DNA of 42,827 nt, taken from contig NZ_JAPZDS010000022.1 of the NCBI RefSeq assembly GCF_029813115.1, forward strand, positions 1 through 42,827, read 5' to 3'. The notes under the pieces were generated by a model. The model worked only from the letters and a program-made list of their open reading frames with translations, was not told where the DNA came from and searched no databases. Made by a program: the position numbers and the translations under genes. Origin of the DNA: Aureimonas sp. SK2 (GTDB lineage: Bacteria > Pseudomonadota > Alphaproteobacteria > Rhizobiales > Rhizobiaceae). Position 1 is the stretch's first letter; each line of letters opens with the position of its first letter. Of the stretch, positions 24,638 through 35,633 are shown piece by piece.

Positions 24638-24932
24638 CTGGATTGGTTCGCCTCAGGTGAAGCGCCCGCTTGCCGGCCGCCCAGGACATAGAAATAGCCG
24701 ACCCTATCGAAGGAGGGAGTTCCCCGCCACAATTCAGACAGCCGCATCCGCGGCTTCGGCCGACCGATGTCGTCGATTGCCGGACGCGGATCGCTCCCAG
24801 GTCGACCGTCATCAGGACACGACTTCCGGTGGCCGCTTCGCAGCCAGACAAACCTTCTCCAGTCGCTCGCGACGAGTGCGGCAGGGGCAGTTCCCTTGCC
24901 CCTGCCTCAAGACCGGCGTTATAGCCTGCCTG
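24638..24932 (-). other. Intergenic spacer between GNAT and HAD genes
   Basis: About 295 bp with no protein I can support. It carries one strong inverted repeat (24880-24906), listed separately. The GNAT gene lies downstream of it on the minus strand, so the GNAT promoter may be here, but I could not identify a clear one. Confidence 0.5.
24880..24906 (-). terminator. Hairpin after the HAD gene
   Basis: Perfect 10-bp arms (GGCAGGGGCA at 24880-24889, TGCCCCTGCC at 24897-24906) with a 7-nt loop. It begins 26 nt after the HAD stop codon on the minus strand. There is no T-tract, so termination may be incomplete and let transcription reach the GNAT gene. Confidence 0.55.
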
Positions 24933-25622
24933 TCATGCGATCTTGCGCATCGGCTCGAGGCCCAAGGCGCCGGCCAAGCCGCCGATGTTCTTGATCTCGG
25001 TGTACTCGTAATAGGGGTTTGCCGGCTCGTGGCCGCGGTTGACCCAGACCTTGCTCTTGATGCCCATGTCGTAGGCCGTCATCAGGTCGTAGCGGAACGA
25101 CGAGGACACGTGCGTGATGTCTTCCGGCCCGCAGCCCAGTTTGTCGAGCATGTACTCGAAACCGCGCATCAGCGGCTTGTAGGTTCCCGCTTCCTCGGCC
25201 GTGATCACCATATGGAATGGCGCGCCGAGTTTCTCGACGTTCGACATGATGAGGCTGTTCATCGAGTTCGACAGGATCACCAGGGGGATTTCCCTTGCGA
25301 CCTTGGCGAGGCCCTCCGGCACGTCCGCATGTGGTCCCCAGGTCGGCACTTCGTCATAGATGCGTTGCGCGTCTTCCGGCCGAAACGGCACGCCGTTGCG
25401 CCGACAGGTCCGCTCGACCGCATTGAAGACGACGTCGATGTAGGGTTTCCATGCTCCCAGGACCTCGTCCAGCCGATAGGCAGAGAAGTCCTTGATGAAC
25501 TGGCTCATGACCTCCGGCGAGAGCCGCTCGCCGTAAACGCGCCTTGCAGCGCCCGCCATGTCGAAATTTGTGAGCGTTCCATAGCAATCGAACGTCACGT
25601 ACTTGGGCCTGAATGTCGACAT
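24933..25622 (-). CDS. Type II haloacid-dehalogenase-like hydrolase
   Basis: A 229-residue HAD-superfamily protein. Motif I is VTFDCYGTLTNF with the nucleophile aspartate near residue 10, motif II is VILSNSMNS, the lysine motif is EEAGTYKPLMRGFEYML and the acidic motif is HVSSSFRYDLMTAYDMGIKSKVW. Length and motifs fit the L-2-haloacid dehalogenase-like subgroup. This subgroup also contains phosphatases and enzymes with no known halogenated substrate. I chose the start at 25622 because family members begin just before this strand; a 17-codon extension to 25673 is possible. A palindrome lies just upstream. It may act on a product or by-product of the neighbouring kinase/lyase pathway, but nothing in the sequence proves this. 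Confidence 0.78.
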   Translation of the reverse strand: MSTFRPKYVTFDCYGTLTNFDMAGAARRVYGERLSPEVMSQFIKDFSAYRLDEVLGAWKPYIDVVFNAVERTCRRNGVPFRPEDAQRIYDEVPTWGPHADVPEGLAKVAREIPLVILSNSMNSLIMSNVEKLGAPFHMVITAEEAGTYKPLMRGFEYMLDKLGCGPEDITHVSSSFRYDLMTAYDMGIKSKVWVNRGHEPANPYYEYTEIKNIGGLAGALGLEPMRKIA

Positions 25623-25644
25623 CTTGCCGTTCCCGTCATCTCTG

Positions 25645-25661
25645 GCGACACGACGTGTCGC
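25645..25661. promoter_or_regulatory. Palindrome upstream of the HAD gene
   Basis: GCGACAC-GAC-GTGTCGC, 7-bp arms with a 3-nt centre, 23 bp upstream of the chosen HAD start. The GCGACA unit recurs twice on its right side, at 25660 and 25667. The sequence differs from the TTGTTGCACAA palindromes, so a different regulator would be needed. If translation starts at 25673, the palindrome would lie inside the coding region. Confidence 0.4.
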
Positions 25662-25673
25662 GACAAGCGACAT

Positions 25674-26244
25674 CGTAGTCGTCGGACTGCGGTACGATGC
25701 ACTGTCGACGCTTGGCCTCGAAGCAGATCATTGCGATTAGGCCGGCATATTTGGCAGCGCTCGTTCGAGCCCGCGGCGAGGGCGGGTTTCCGACGTGAGC
25801 GGATCCGAAAGGTACGAGACCCGGACGCTCGTGCTCCAGTGGCACGAGGCGAACTCACGAGGGTCGGCCCGGCGCGTGAAGTTTCGATGCGACGGCCCGA
25901 ACCGAGGACAAGGCGGTTCCACGGTCGATCAGCTCGGTGCAAAGCAGTGTGTGGAAGCCCGCTTCGCCAGCCTTCATATCCTGGAGCCGACCGTGGGCTA
26001 GGTTCTTCTGTGAGAGCCCTCCTCGGAAACGTGCAAACTCCCGTTGCCTCTTGGACGTTATCGCCCGGGGGCAAGTCTCAAAGCTCTTGAAGCGCGTTGA
26101 GATTTGAAAGGCGGGCCGTATTCAATGTCGGGCAGTCGCCTTTCCAAAGCCAAGCTCACCGGCTGACCCCGAAAGGCTCGTAAACCAGAACGGCACGCGG
26201 CACTCGCTCAAGAGAGACTGAAGGCAAGGCCTGGAAAAAAGAAA
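25674..26244. other. Gene-free stretch, possibly holding degraded coding DNA
   Basis: About 570 bp between the HAD gene and the tRNA. No open frame shows a recognisable domain or a good ribosome site. On the minus strand, several short frames interrupted by stops (about 25640-25980) have protein-like composition, for example AAKYAGLIAMICFEAKRR. That could be the remnant of a decayed gene, but I could not name a family. The tRNA 3' flank has an A6 run at 26235-26240, which is T6 on the minus strand and probably serves as its terminator. Confidence 0.4.
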
Positions 26245-26318
26245 TGGCTGGGGGACCTGGATTCGAACCAAGACTAACGGAGTCAGAGTCCGCTGTTCTA
26301 CCCTTAAACTATCCCCCA
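26245..26318 (-). tRNA. tRNA-Gln (anticodon CTG)
   Basis: A 74-nt cloverleaf on the minus strand. The acceptor stem TGGGGGA pairs with TCCCCCA, the discriminator is G and the CCA is encoded (26245-26247). The anticodon stem GCGGA/TCCGT closes the loop CTCTGAC, giving anticodon CTG, which reads CAG. The T-arm has TTCGAAT in its loop. A T-rich run follows the CCA. Confidence 0.95.
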
Positions 26319-26378
26319 GCAGGGGTCCCGCTCTCGCGAGGAGGAGCGAAGCCTTCCAGGCCTCGTTCCGTGAGCGGC

Positions 26379-26407
26379 GAGATAAGGGATTCGCGCGCAC
26401 GCGTCAA
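26379..26407 (-). promoter_or_regulatory. Probable sigma70-type promoter of tRNA-Gln
   Basis: On the minus strand TTGACG (complement of 26402-26407) is followed by a 17-nt spacer and TATCTC (complement of 26379-26384). The -10 lies about 60 bp before the tRNA 5' end, which leaves a leader of roughly 50 nt, removed by RNase P. Confidence 0.5.
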
Positions 26408-26591
26408 CCGCCTTTGCGAAACTTGAGTGACGCCTTGGGGCTTTGGGGCGAAAGCATGTCGATCCCCGCGGATTTCGTGGAAGCTTGGGGTGGCGGCTTG
26501 TGCATTGTGGCCGGTCGGCTACACTCTGGGCAACGTCATTGACCTCTCAAGGGTCATGGAGCGCCTTCGCGGCCGGCTCCGGAGAAGAAAT

Positions 26592-28082
26592 GTGATCCAT
26601 GAACAACAAGGCCGAGCAACAGTCAGGCATCTAGGGAGTGATCTAGCGGCCGTTCTCGGCAGGACCCCGGCGGACGAGACGCCCAAGCCCGGCGAAAGCG
26701 TCCAGCCCAAGCGCGGCGACCAGCGCGCCGCTGCCGAAACGGGCGTGCCGGCGGGCAAGCTGTCCAAGCGGCAGCGCCGCCGTCGGCGCAAGGGACCGTC
26801 CGTCGGCCATGCCGACCCCGTGGCCAAGGTGCTGAGCGACCTGCCGCCGGGCCTGAGTGCCAAAGTGAGCGAAGCCGAACGCGCGCTTCGTGCGCGCTCG
26901 GGCTCGGAAGCGGTGCCGCCCGCCGCCAAGGGCAGGCGGCGGCGTCGCGGCCGCGGGCGCGGCCGTGCGGGTGCTTCCGGCACCGCTGCGCCGGCCGTGC
27001 ATACGCCGGCCGTGGCCGCGCCGTCCGCCGCGCGTCCCGCCCCCTTGCGTCAGGCAGGCGAGCCTGGCCGCCAGCCGACCTATGCAGCGCTGGACCTCGG
27101 CACCAACAATTGCCGCCTGCTGATCGCCGTGCCGACGCGCCCCGGCCAGTTCCGGGTGATCGACGCCTTTTCGCGCATCGTGCGGCTCGGCGAAGGGCTC
27201 GGGCGCACCGGAAGCTTGGCTGCCGGCGCGATGGACCGCGCCGTGGCGGCACTGGAAATCTGCAGCCAGAAGTTGTCGGCGCGCGAGATCTCGGGCGCAC
27301 GTCTGATCGCCACCGAAGCCTGCCGCTCGGCCGCCAACGGGGCGGAGTTCATCGAACGCGTCCAGCGTGACACGGGCCTCTCGCTCGAGATCGTCACGCG
27401 CGAGACGGAGGCCCGGCTCGCCGTGTCGGGCTGCGGCTCGCTGGTGGACCGCTCGGCCAAGGGCGCGGTGCTCTTCGATATCGGCGGCGGCTCCACGGAG
27501 ATCGCGCTTCTCGACCTGCGCCGCGGGGCGAGCCGGCGCCTGTCCAACCACATCGTCGCCTGGACCTCGCTTCCCGTCGGCGTCGTGACGCTGGCCGAGC
27601 GCCATGGCGGGCGCGACGTGCCGCCCGAAGTGTTCGAGCGGATGATCCGCGAGGTGGAGGAAATGATCGCCCGCTTCCCCGGCGCGAACAAGCTCGCCGA
27701 CCTCGTCGGGGGCGAGGGGTTCCATCTCCTCGGCACGTCCGGCACGGTGACGACGCTGGCCGGCGTCCAGCTGGAGCTCGAGCGCTACGACCGGCGCCAG
27801 GTTGACGGGCTGTGGCTCGCCGCGCCCGACATCGACCGCCTTGTCGGCCGGATCGCCGGGTGGAGCTTCGAGGAACGCGTCGCCAATCCCTGCATCGGCT
27901 CGGAGCGGGCGGACCTGGTGCTGGCCGGCTGCGCCATTCTGGAGGCGATCCGCCGCGTCTGGCCAGCCAAGACCCTGCGCGTCGCCGATCGCGGCCTGCG
28001 CGAGGGGCTGCTTACGGAAATGATGGTGGCCGACGGCGTCTGGCGACGTCCGGCACCGACGAGTGCAAGGCAGACGGTCTGA
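26592..28082 (+). CDS. Ppx/GppA exopolyphosphatase/ppGpp phosphohydrolase-family protein
   Basis: A 496-residue protein. The first about 155 residues are low-complexity and very basic ([26 protein letters not shown]), then comes an ASKHA phosphatase core. Motifs are [16 protein letters not shown] (phosphate 1), [18 protein letters not shown] and [18 protein letters not shown]. Family enzymes hydrolyse polyphosphate and/or pppGpp. The start is uncertain. GTG at 26592 sits 4 nt after GGAGAAG. ATG at 26556 is also in frame. The ATG at 26599 is out of frame and stops after 11 codons. The stop overlaps the rlmE start by 1 nt (TGATG). Confidence 0.85.
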   Translation: MIHEQQGRATVRHLGSDLAAVLGRTPADETPKPGESVQPKRGDQRAAAETGVPAGKLSKRQRRRRRKGPSVGHADPVAKVLSDLPPGLSAKVSEAERALRARSGSEAVPPAAKGRRRRRGRGRGRAGASGTAAPAVHTPAVAAPSAARPAPLRQAGEPGRQPTYAALDLGTNNCRLLIAVPTRPGQFRVIDAFSRIVRLGEGLGRTGSLAAGAMDRAVAALEICSQKLSAREISGARLIATEACRSAANGAEFIERVQRDTGLSLEIVTRETEARLAVSGCGSLVDRSAKGAVLFDIGGGSTEIALLDLRRGASRRLSNHIVAWTSLPVGVVTLAERHGGRDVPPEVFERMIREVEEMIARFPGANKLADLVGGEGFHLLGTSGTVTTLAGVQLELERYDRRQVDGLWLAAPDIDRLVGRIAGWSFEERVANPCIGSERADLVLAGCAILEAIRRVWPAKTLRVADRGLREGLLTEMMVADGVWRRPAPTSARQTV

Positions 28083-28825
28083 TGGCGAGTTCGGGACGGG
28101 GCGACGACCGGGGCCTCGCGGTCCGGGTCAAGAAGAAGCGCGGCCTGAAGGCGTCGTCGCGCGAGTGGCTGCAGCGCCAGTTGAACGACCCCTATGTCCG
28201 GCGGTCCAAGCTCGACGGCTACCGCTCGCGCGCGGCCTACAAGCTCACCGAGATCGACGATCGCTACAAGCTTCTGCAGAAGGGCATGCGCATCGTCGAC
28301 CTCGGCGCGGCGCCGGGCGGCTGGTGCCAGATCGCGGTGGAGCGCACGGCGAACTCGGCCGCAGAGGCGCATGTCGTCGGCATCGACTACCTGCCCGTCG
28401 ATCCGATCCCCGGGGCGACGATCCTGGAACTCGACTTTCTCGACGAAAGCGCCCCCGATCGCCTGATCGAGGCGCTGGGCGGCGACCCCGACATCGTGAT
28501 GTCCGACATGGCGGCGCCCACGACCGGCCACCGCAGGACGGACCATCTGCGCACCATGCACCTGTGCGAGGTGGCGGCCGACTTCGCCATTCGCACCCTG
28601 AAGCCCGGCGGCCACTTCCTGACCAAGACCTTCCAGGGCGGGACGGAAGGCGAGCTCCTGGCCATGCTGAAGAAGAACTTCCGCACGGTTCACCACGTGA
28701 AGCCGCCGGCTTCGCGCGAAGGGTCGGTCGAGCTCTACCTTCTCGCCAAGGGCTTCAAGGGCCGCCGCGCCGAGGCGGAGACCGACGACCGCGAGGCCGA
28801 CGAGGAGGCCGGCCCGCTCGGCTGA
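28082..28825 (+). CDS. rlmE: 23S rRNA (uridine-2'-O)-methyltransferase RlmE
   Basis: A 247-residue FtsJ/RrmJ-family methyltransferase. [30 protein letters not shown] leads into the SAM motif [12 protein letters not shown] near residue 76. The catalytic K-D-K-E set is represented by K in RAAYKL, D in [12 protein letters not shown] in [11 protein letters not shown] and E in [11 protein letters not shown]. It methylates the universally conserved uridine of 23S rRNA helix 92 during large-subunit assembly. It has an acidic C-terminal tail ([13 protein letters not shown]). Translation is coupled to ppx/gppA, an order common in Hyphomicrobiales. Confidence 0.93.
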   Translation: MASSGRGDDRGLAVRVKKKRGLKASSREWLQRQLNDPYVRRSKLDGYRSRAAYKLTEIDDRYKLLQKGMRIVDLGAAPGGWCQIAVERTANSAAEAHVVGIDYLPVDPIPGATILELDFLDESAPDRLIEALGGDPDIVMSDMAAPTTGHRRTDHLRTMHLCEVAADFAIRTLKPGGHFLTKTFQGGTEGELLAMLKKNFRTVHHVKPPASREGSVELYLLAKGFKGRRAEAETDDREADEEAGPLG

Positions 28826-28829
28826 GCGC

Positions 28830-30218
28830 TCACTCGGCCGGCAAGCGCCGGCCGGCCAGCTCCGCCCCCGCCTCGCGCGACAGGCGCATGAAGGGAATGG
28901 CGGCGAGCATGGTGACGAGGCCGACGGCGAGGAAGGCCACAGAGAAGTCGGCCAACGTCGCATGGCCTGTCCCGTTGAGGACGATGCCGGCCTCGAGGAT
29001 GCCGCCGGCCGTCGCCACGCCGCCTGCGATCGCGATCTGCTGGAAGGCCGCCAGCATGGAGGTCGCGTCGCCCGAGCGGTTGTGCGGCACGTCGGCGAAG
29101 GCGATCGTGTTGGTGCCGGTGAAGAACATCGATCGGAAGAAGCCGCCGACCAGCATCAGCGCGATCAGGACGGCGATCGGGACGGCCGGCCGGTAGAAGG
29201 CGATGGCCGCGATCAGCGCGCCGCCGATCAGCGCCGAGACCACCAGCGTCGGGCGGAAGCCGTAGCGTTTCAGGATCGGCTTGATCAGCGCCTTCGTGGT
29301 CATCGCGCCGCCGATCGACACGGCGCTGATGAGGCCCGACTGGAAGGCCGAGTAGCCGAAGCCGAGCTGCAGCATCAGCGGGAACAGGAAGGGCGTCGCG
29401 CCCGCACCGATGCGGAACAGGGAGCCGCCGACGACGGAGGCGCGCAAGGTCGCGATGCGCAGGAGGTCGAGCCGCACGACCGGCTGCTCCGTGCAGCGCG
29501 AATGCCGGATGTAGAGGAGTGCGAAGACGGCGCCGACCAGTGTCGTCGCAACGCCGACGACGGGCGGCAGCGCGGGCAGCGAGACCACGGACAGGCCGAA
29601 CACGACGCCGGCGCAGGCAAGGCCCGAGAGCATGAAGCCCGTCCAATCGAAATGGACGTCGCGGATCGGCTCGACCTCGGGCAGGTAGCGTTGCGCGAGG
29701 CCCATGCCGACGATGCCGACGGGAATGTTGATGAAGAAGATCCAGCGCCAGTCGGCATAGGTGGCGATGGCGCCGCCGAGCGGCGGCCCGATCAGCGGCC
29801 CGACAAGGGCCGGCATGGTGAACCAGGCCATGGCGCTGACGAGGTCGGAGCGCGGCACGGCGCGCACCAGAAGGAGCCGGCCGACCGGTGTCATCATCGC
29901 GCCGCCCATGCCTTGCACGAAGCGGGCGATCACGAAGCCTTCGAGCGAGGTAGCGAAGCCGCAGGCCAGCGAGCCCGCCAGGAACACGGCGATCGCCATC
30001 TGGAACACCGGCTTGGCGCCGAACCGATCGGCCATACGGCCGGAGATCGGAATGAAGACGGCGAGCGCGACATAATAGCTCGTGAGCGCCAGCTTGAGGG
30101 CGATGGGGCTCGTTCCGATGTCCCGCGCGATGGTCGCCAGCGAGGTCGCGATCACCGTGGAGTCGATGTTCTCCATGAAGAGGGCGACGGCGAGGACGAG
30201 CGGGACGATGCGCTTCAC
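28830..30218 (-). CDS. MFS transporter, DHA2/EmrB-type drug exporter
   Basis: A 462-residue integral membrane protein with about 13-14 predicted spans. The N-terminal LFMENIDSTVIATSLATIARDIG block is the DHA2 motif D1-like signature. GRMADRFGAKPVFQMAI is motif A, RFVQGMGGAMMTPVGRLLL is motif B and MPALVGPLIGPPLGGAIATY is motif C, typical of antiporters. It would export drugs or metabolites by proton antiport. It converges on rlmE with a 4-bp gap between stops. No dedicated regulator or membrane-fusion partner is adjacent. Confidence 0.85.
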   Translation of the reverse strand: MKRIVPLVLAVALFMENIDSTVIATSLATIARDIGTSPIALKLALTSYYVALAVFIPISGRMADRFGAKPVFQMAIAVFLAGSLACGFATSLEGFVIARFVQGMGGAMMTPVGRLLLVRAVPRSDLVSAMAWFTMPALVGPLIGPPLGGAIATYADWRWIFFINIPVGIVGMGLAQRYLPEVEPIRDVHFDWTGFMLSGLACAGVVFGLSVVSLPALPPVVGVATTLVGAVFALLYIRHSRCTEQPVVRLDLLRIATLRASVVGGSLFRIGAGATPFLFPLMLQLGFGYSAFQSGLISAVSIGGAMTTKALIKPILKRYGFRPTLVVSALIGGALIAAIAFYRPAVPIAVLIALMLVGGFFRSMFFTGTNTIAFADVPHNRSGDATSMLAAFQQIAIAGGVATAGGILEAGIVLNGTGHATLADFSVAFLAVGLVTMLAAIPFMRLSREAGAELAGRRLPAE

Positions 30219-30400
30219 GGCGGGGGAACCAGCGGCAGGAGGACGGGGTTTCCAGCGGGATATAAGCCGGACTTACGGGCCAGGCTATAGCGTCCACCTT
30301 ACGCAGCGCGAACCGGGCGCCGCCCGGCCTTGTGAAACAGGACCTCCGGCCCATGTTCACGTTTGTCGTCCGTCCCAAGATCGAACGTGAGGTGGCCCCG

Positions 30401-31399
30401 ATGCCCGACGCCTTTGAAGTCAACCGCCGCAACGCCCTGCTCCTGGCCGCCGGCGGGGTCGCAGGAACGATGGCGCCGCGCGCGGCCGCCGCACAAGGTT
30501 CGACCATGGAAGCCACCAGCGATACCCATCCGCTCGCGCCCGGCTGGCGCCGGTTCATGATCGGCGACGCCGAGGTCACGGTGATCCTCGACGGCATCCG
30601 GCCGGGCGAGGGGCCGTTCCCGACCTTCGGCGAGGATCAGAGCCAGGAGACAGTCGGCGCGCTGATGGAGGAGAACTTCCTGCCGGCCCAGCGCTTCGCC
30701 AACTTCTTCCAGCCGGTGGTGATCCGCCTTGGCGAGGAGCTGATCCTCGTCGACACCGGGATGGGCGCCAACGGCCGCGCCAACGGCATGGGTCTCCTGA
30801 CCCAGCGCATGGGGGCGGCGGGGCTCAAGCCCGGCGACGTGACGCTGGTGGTGCTGACCCATCTCCACGGCGACCATATCGGCGGCCTGATGGAAGGCGG
30901 TGTGCCCGTCTTCTCCAACGCGCGCTATGCGGTCGGCCGGACAGAGATGGAGTTCTGGACCTCGGACGACGCGAAGAACGGCCCGCGTGCCGAAAACGCC
31001 AAGGCGGTGGAGGCGACCGTCGTGCCCCTCCAGGACAAGACCACGCTGCTCGGCGACGGAGACGAGGTCGTTCCCGGCATGACCGCTCGCGCCGCCTTCG
31101 GCCACACGCCGGGCATGATGGCTTTCGAGGTGTCGTCGGCCGGCGAGCGCCTGTTCCTGATGGCCGACACGTTCAGCCATTTCATCGTCTCGTTCCAGCG
31201 GCCGGACTGGCAGGTCCGCTTCGACCAGGACAAGACCGCAGCGGCCGAGACCCGGCGCCGCTTCGCCGGGATGCTGGCCGACGCCAAGGTGCCGCTCCTC
31301 GGCTACCACCTGCCGTTCCCCGGCCTCGGCTATGTCGAGCGGGACGGCGACGCCTTTCGCTTCGTGCCGGAGACCTATCAGCTTCTGGCGGACGGCTGA
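30401..31399 (+). CDS. Secreted metallo-beta-lactamase-fold hydrolase
   Basis: A 332-residue protein from the ATG at 30401, with GAGG 8 nt upstream; longer GTG and ATG starts at 30332 and 30353 are possible. The N-terminus FEVNRRNALLLAAGGVAGTMAPRAAAAQ resembles a twin-arginine signal with an AAA cleavage site, so export to the periplasm is likely. The metal motif THLHGDHIGG is near residue 150. Other ligands appear as GHTPGMM, MADTFSHF and GYHLPFPG. The QPVVIRLGEELILVDTGMG block is typical of the AttM/quorum-quenching-like branch of MBL hydrolases. The substrate is not known; a lactone or phosphodiester is possible. Confidence 0.82.
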   Translation: MPDAFEVNRRNALLLAAGGVAGTMAPRAAAAQGSTMEATSDTHPLAPGWRRFMIGDAEVTVILDGIRPGEGPFPTFGEDQSQETVGALMEENFLPAQRFANFFQPVVIRLGEELILVDTGMGANGRANGMGLLTQRMGAAGLKPGDVTLVVLTHLHGDHIGGLMEGGVPVFSNARYAVGRTEMEFWTSDDAKNGPRAENAKAVEATVVPLQDKTTLLGDGDEVVPGMTARAAFGHTPGMMAFEVSSAGERLFLMADTFSHFIVSFQRPDWQVRFDQDKTAAAETRRRFAGMLADAKVPLLGYHLPFPGLGYVERDGDAFRFVPETYQLLADG

Positions 31400-31460
31400 G
31401 CCGAGCCGCTTCGGCTTTCCTTCGGCGGGCCTCCATGCTACGAGCCCGTGCCAATCCTAG

Positions 31461-33907
<2,447 letters not shown>

Positions 33908-33910
33908 GCC

Positions 33911-33987
33911 GATCAGATAAGCTGATCGACAAGCCGGGTAAATACGATTGGAAATTATCAAAGGAATCGGTTGGAATGTTTCCAACC
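33911..33987. promoter_or_regulatory. oxyR-katA divergent control region with two inverted repeats
   Basis: The repeats are GATCAG-ATAAG-CTGATC at 33911-33927, directly upstream of the oxyR start, and GGTTGGAA-TGT-TTCCAACC at 33969-33987, just before the katA ribosome site GGAGG (33995-33999). The first is placed for autoregulation by OxyR. The second, with 8-bp arms, could be an operator or a hairpin in the katA leader. Exact OxyR contacts cannot be assigned by eye. Confidence 0.5.
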
Positions 33988-34004
33988 TGATCACGGAGGT
34001 TTCC

Positions 34005-35510
34005 ATGACCGACAGACCGCGGCTCACGACGACGGCCGGCGCGCCGCTTTCGTCGAACCAGAATTCCAAGACCGTCGGCCGCAACGGGCCGGTTCTCTTG
34101 GAGGACTACCAGCTCATCGAGAAGCTGGCGCACCAGAACCGCGAGCGCGTTCCCGAGCGCGTCGTCCACGCCAAGGGCTGGGGCGCCTACGGCACGCTGA
34201 CGGTCACCGAGGACATCACGCGCTACAGCCGAGCCAAGGTCTTCTCCGAAGTCGGCAAGAAGACCGAGATGCTGGCCCGCTTCTCGACGGTGGCCGGCGA
34301 GCAGGGCGCGGCGGATGCCGAGCGCGACGTGCGCGGCTTCTCGCTGAAGTTCTACACCGAGGAGGGCAACTGGGACATCGTCGGCAACAACACGCCGGTG
34401 TTCTTCGTCGCCGACCCCTACAAGTTCCCGGACTTCATCCACACGCAGAAGCGCCACCCGCGCACCAACCTGCGCTCGGCGACCGCCATGTGGGACTTCT
34501 GGTCGCTCTGCCCCGAGTCGCTGCATCAGGTGACGATCCTGATGTCGGACCGCGGCATCCCGGTCGACCCCTCCCGCATGAACGGATACGGCTCGCACAC
34601 GTTCTCGTTCTGGAACGACCAGGGCGAGCGCTTCTGGGTGAAGTTCCACTTTAAAACGAAGCAGGGTCACAAGACCTTCACGAACGAAGAGGCCGAGAAG
34701 GTCATCGCGAAGTCCCGCGAGAGCTACCAGGAGGCGCTCTACGGCATGATCGAGGCCGGCCAATTCCCGAAGTGGGACTTCTTCGTGCAGATCATGCCGG
34801 AGATGGAAGCCGAGGAGTTCGAGAAGAAGACCGGGTGGAGCGCGTTCGACCTCACCAAGGTCTGGCCCCACGGCATGTACCCGCTGATTAAGGTCGGCGA
34901 GTTCGAGCTGAACCGCAACCCGGACAACTACTTCACCGAGATCGAGCAGTCGGCCTTCAACCCGTCCAACGTGGTGCCGGGCATCGGCTTCTCGCCGGAC
35001 AAGATGCTGCAGGGCCGCCTGTTCTCGTACCCGGACGCGCACCGCTACCGCATCGGCGTCCACTACGAGTCGCTCGCCGTGAACAAGCCGCGCTCGCCGG
35101 TGAACCACTACAACCGCGACGGCTCGATGCCCTTCGGCCTGCGCACCAACCCGGACGCCTATTACGAGCCCAACTCGTTCGGCGGTCCCGTGGAGGATCC
35201 GAGCGTCGAGGAGCCGCCGCACCGCTATAGCGGCCAGGTGGGTCGTTACGAGTATCGCGCGGAGGCCGACCACTACAGCCAACCCCGCGCGCTGTTCCAG
35301 ATGTTCGACGACGCCCACAAGGAGCGCCTGTTCAAGACCATCGCGGGCGCGATGCAGGGCGTGCCGGACTTCATCGTCGAGCGCCAGCTCGGCCACTTCG
35401 ACAAGGTCCATGCCGACTACGGCGCCGGCATCCGCCGCGCCCTGGCCGCCCAGGGCCGCGACGACGAGCAGGCGAGCCTGACCACCAGCCATTCGGCGGC
35501 GGCCGAGTAA
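34005..35510 (+). CDS. katA: Monofunctional heme catalase
   Basis: A 501-residue small-subunit (clade 3 type) catalase. The catalytic histidine is H55 in [12 protein letters not shown], the catalytic asparagine is in VGNNTPVFF near residue 128, and the heme-ligand tyrosine is in [12 protein letters not shown] near residue 338. GGAGG lies 5 nt before the ATG. It converts hydrogen peroxide to water and oxygen in the cytoplasm and is probably induced by the divergent OxyR. A strong intrinsic terminator follows. The symbol follows rhizobial usage. Confidence 0.95.
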   Translation: MTDRPRLTTTAGAPLSSNQNSKTVGRNGPVLLEDYQLIEKLAHQNRERVPERVVHAKGWGAYGTLTVTEDITRYSRAKVFSEVGKKTEMLARFSTVAGEQGAADAERDVRGFSLKFYTEEGNWDIVGNNTPVFFVADPYKFPDFIHTQKRHPRTNLRSATAMWDFWSLCPESLHQVTILMSDRGIPVDPSRMNGYGSHTFSFWNDQGERFWVKFHFKTKQGHKTFTNEEAEKVIAKSRESYQEALYGMIEAGQFPKWDFFVQIMPEMEAEEFEKKTGWSAFDLTKVWPHGMYPLIKVGEFELNRNPDNYFTEIEQSAFNPSNVVPGIGFSPDKMLQGRLFSYPDAHRYRIGVHYESLAVNKPRSPVNHYNRDGSMPFGLRTNPDAYYEPNSFGGPVEDPSVEEPPHRYSGQVGRYEYRAEADHYSQPRALFQMFDDAHKERLFKTIAGAMQGVPDFIVERQLGHFDKVHADYGAGIRRALAAQGRDDEQASLTTSHSAAAE

Positions 35511-35532
35511 GGCGTCGCGACAGGATGACAGG

Positions 35533-35564
35533 AAAGGGCCGGGAGCGATCCCGGCCCTTTTCGC
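35533..35564 (+). terminator. Intrinsic terminator of katA
   Basis: A 12-bp perfect stem (AAAGGGCCGGGA at 35533-35544, TCCCGGCCCTTT at 35549-35560) with a GCGA tetraloop. It is followed by T and TCGCG. The A/T base pairs at the stem foot give the U-rich tail. It starts 22 nt after the catalase stop. Confidence 0.85.
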
Positions 35565-35633
35565 GTCGTGATCGCAGCTTGTGATCGATGCGCCGGCGCA
35601 CTACCAAACGCTTCGAAACGGAGACGAGGTGTC

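Noticed and set aside
26599-26634. Short frame of 11 codons starting with ATG in the Ppx/GppA leader as a separate gene
   Set aside because: It is too short and unsupported to call as a gene. Kept only as an observation about start ambiguity.
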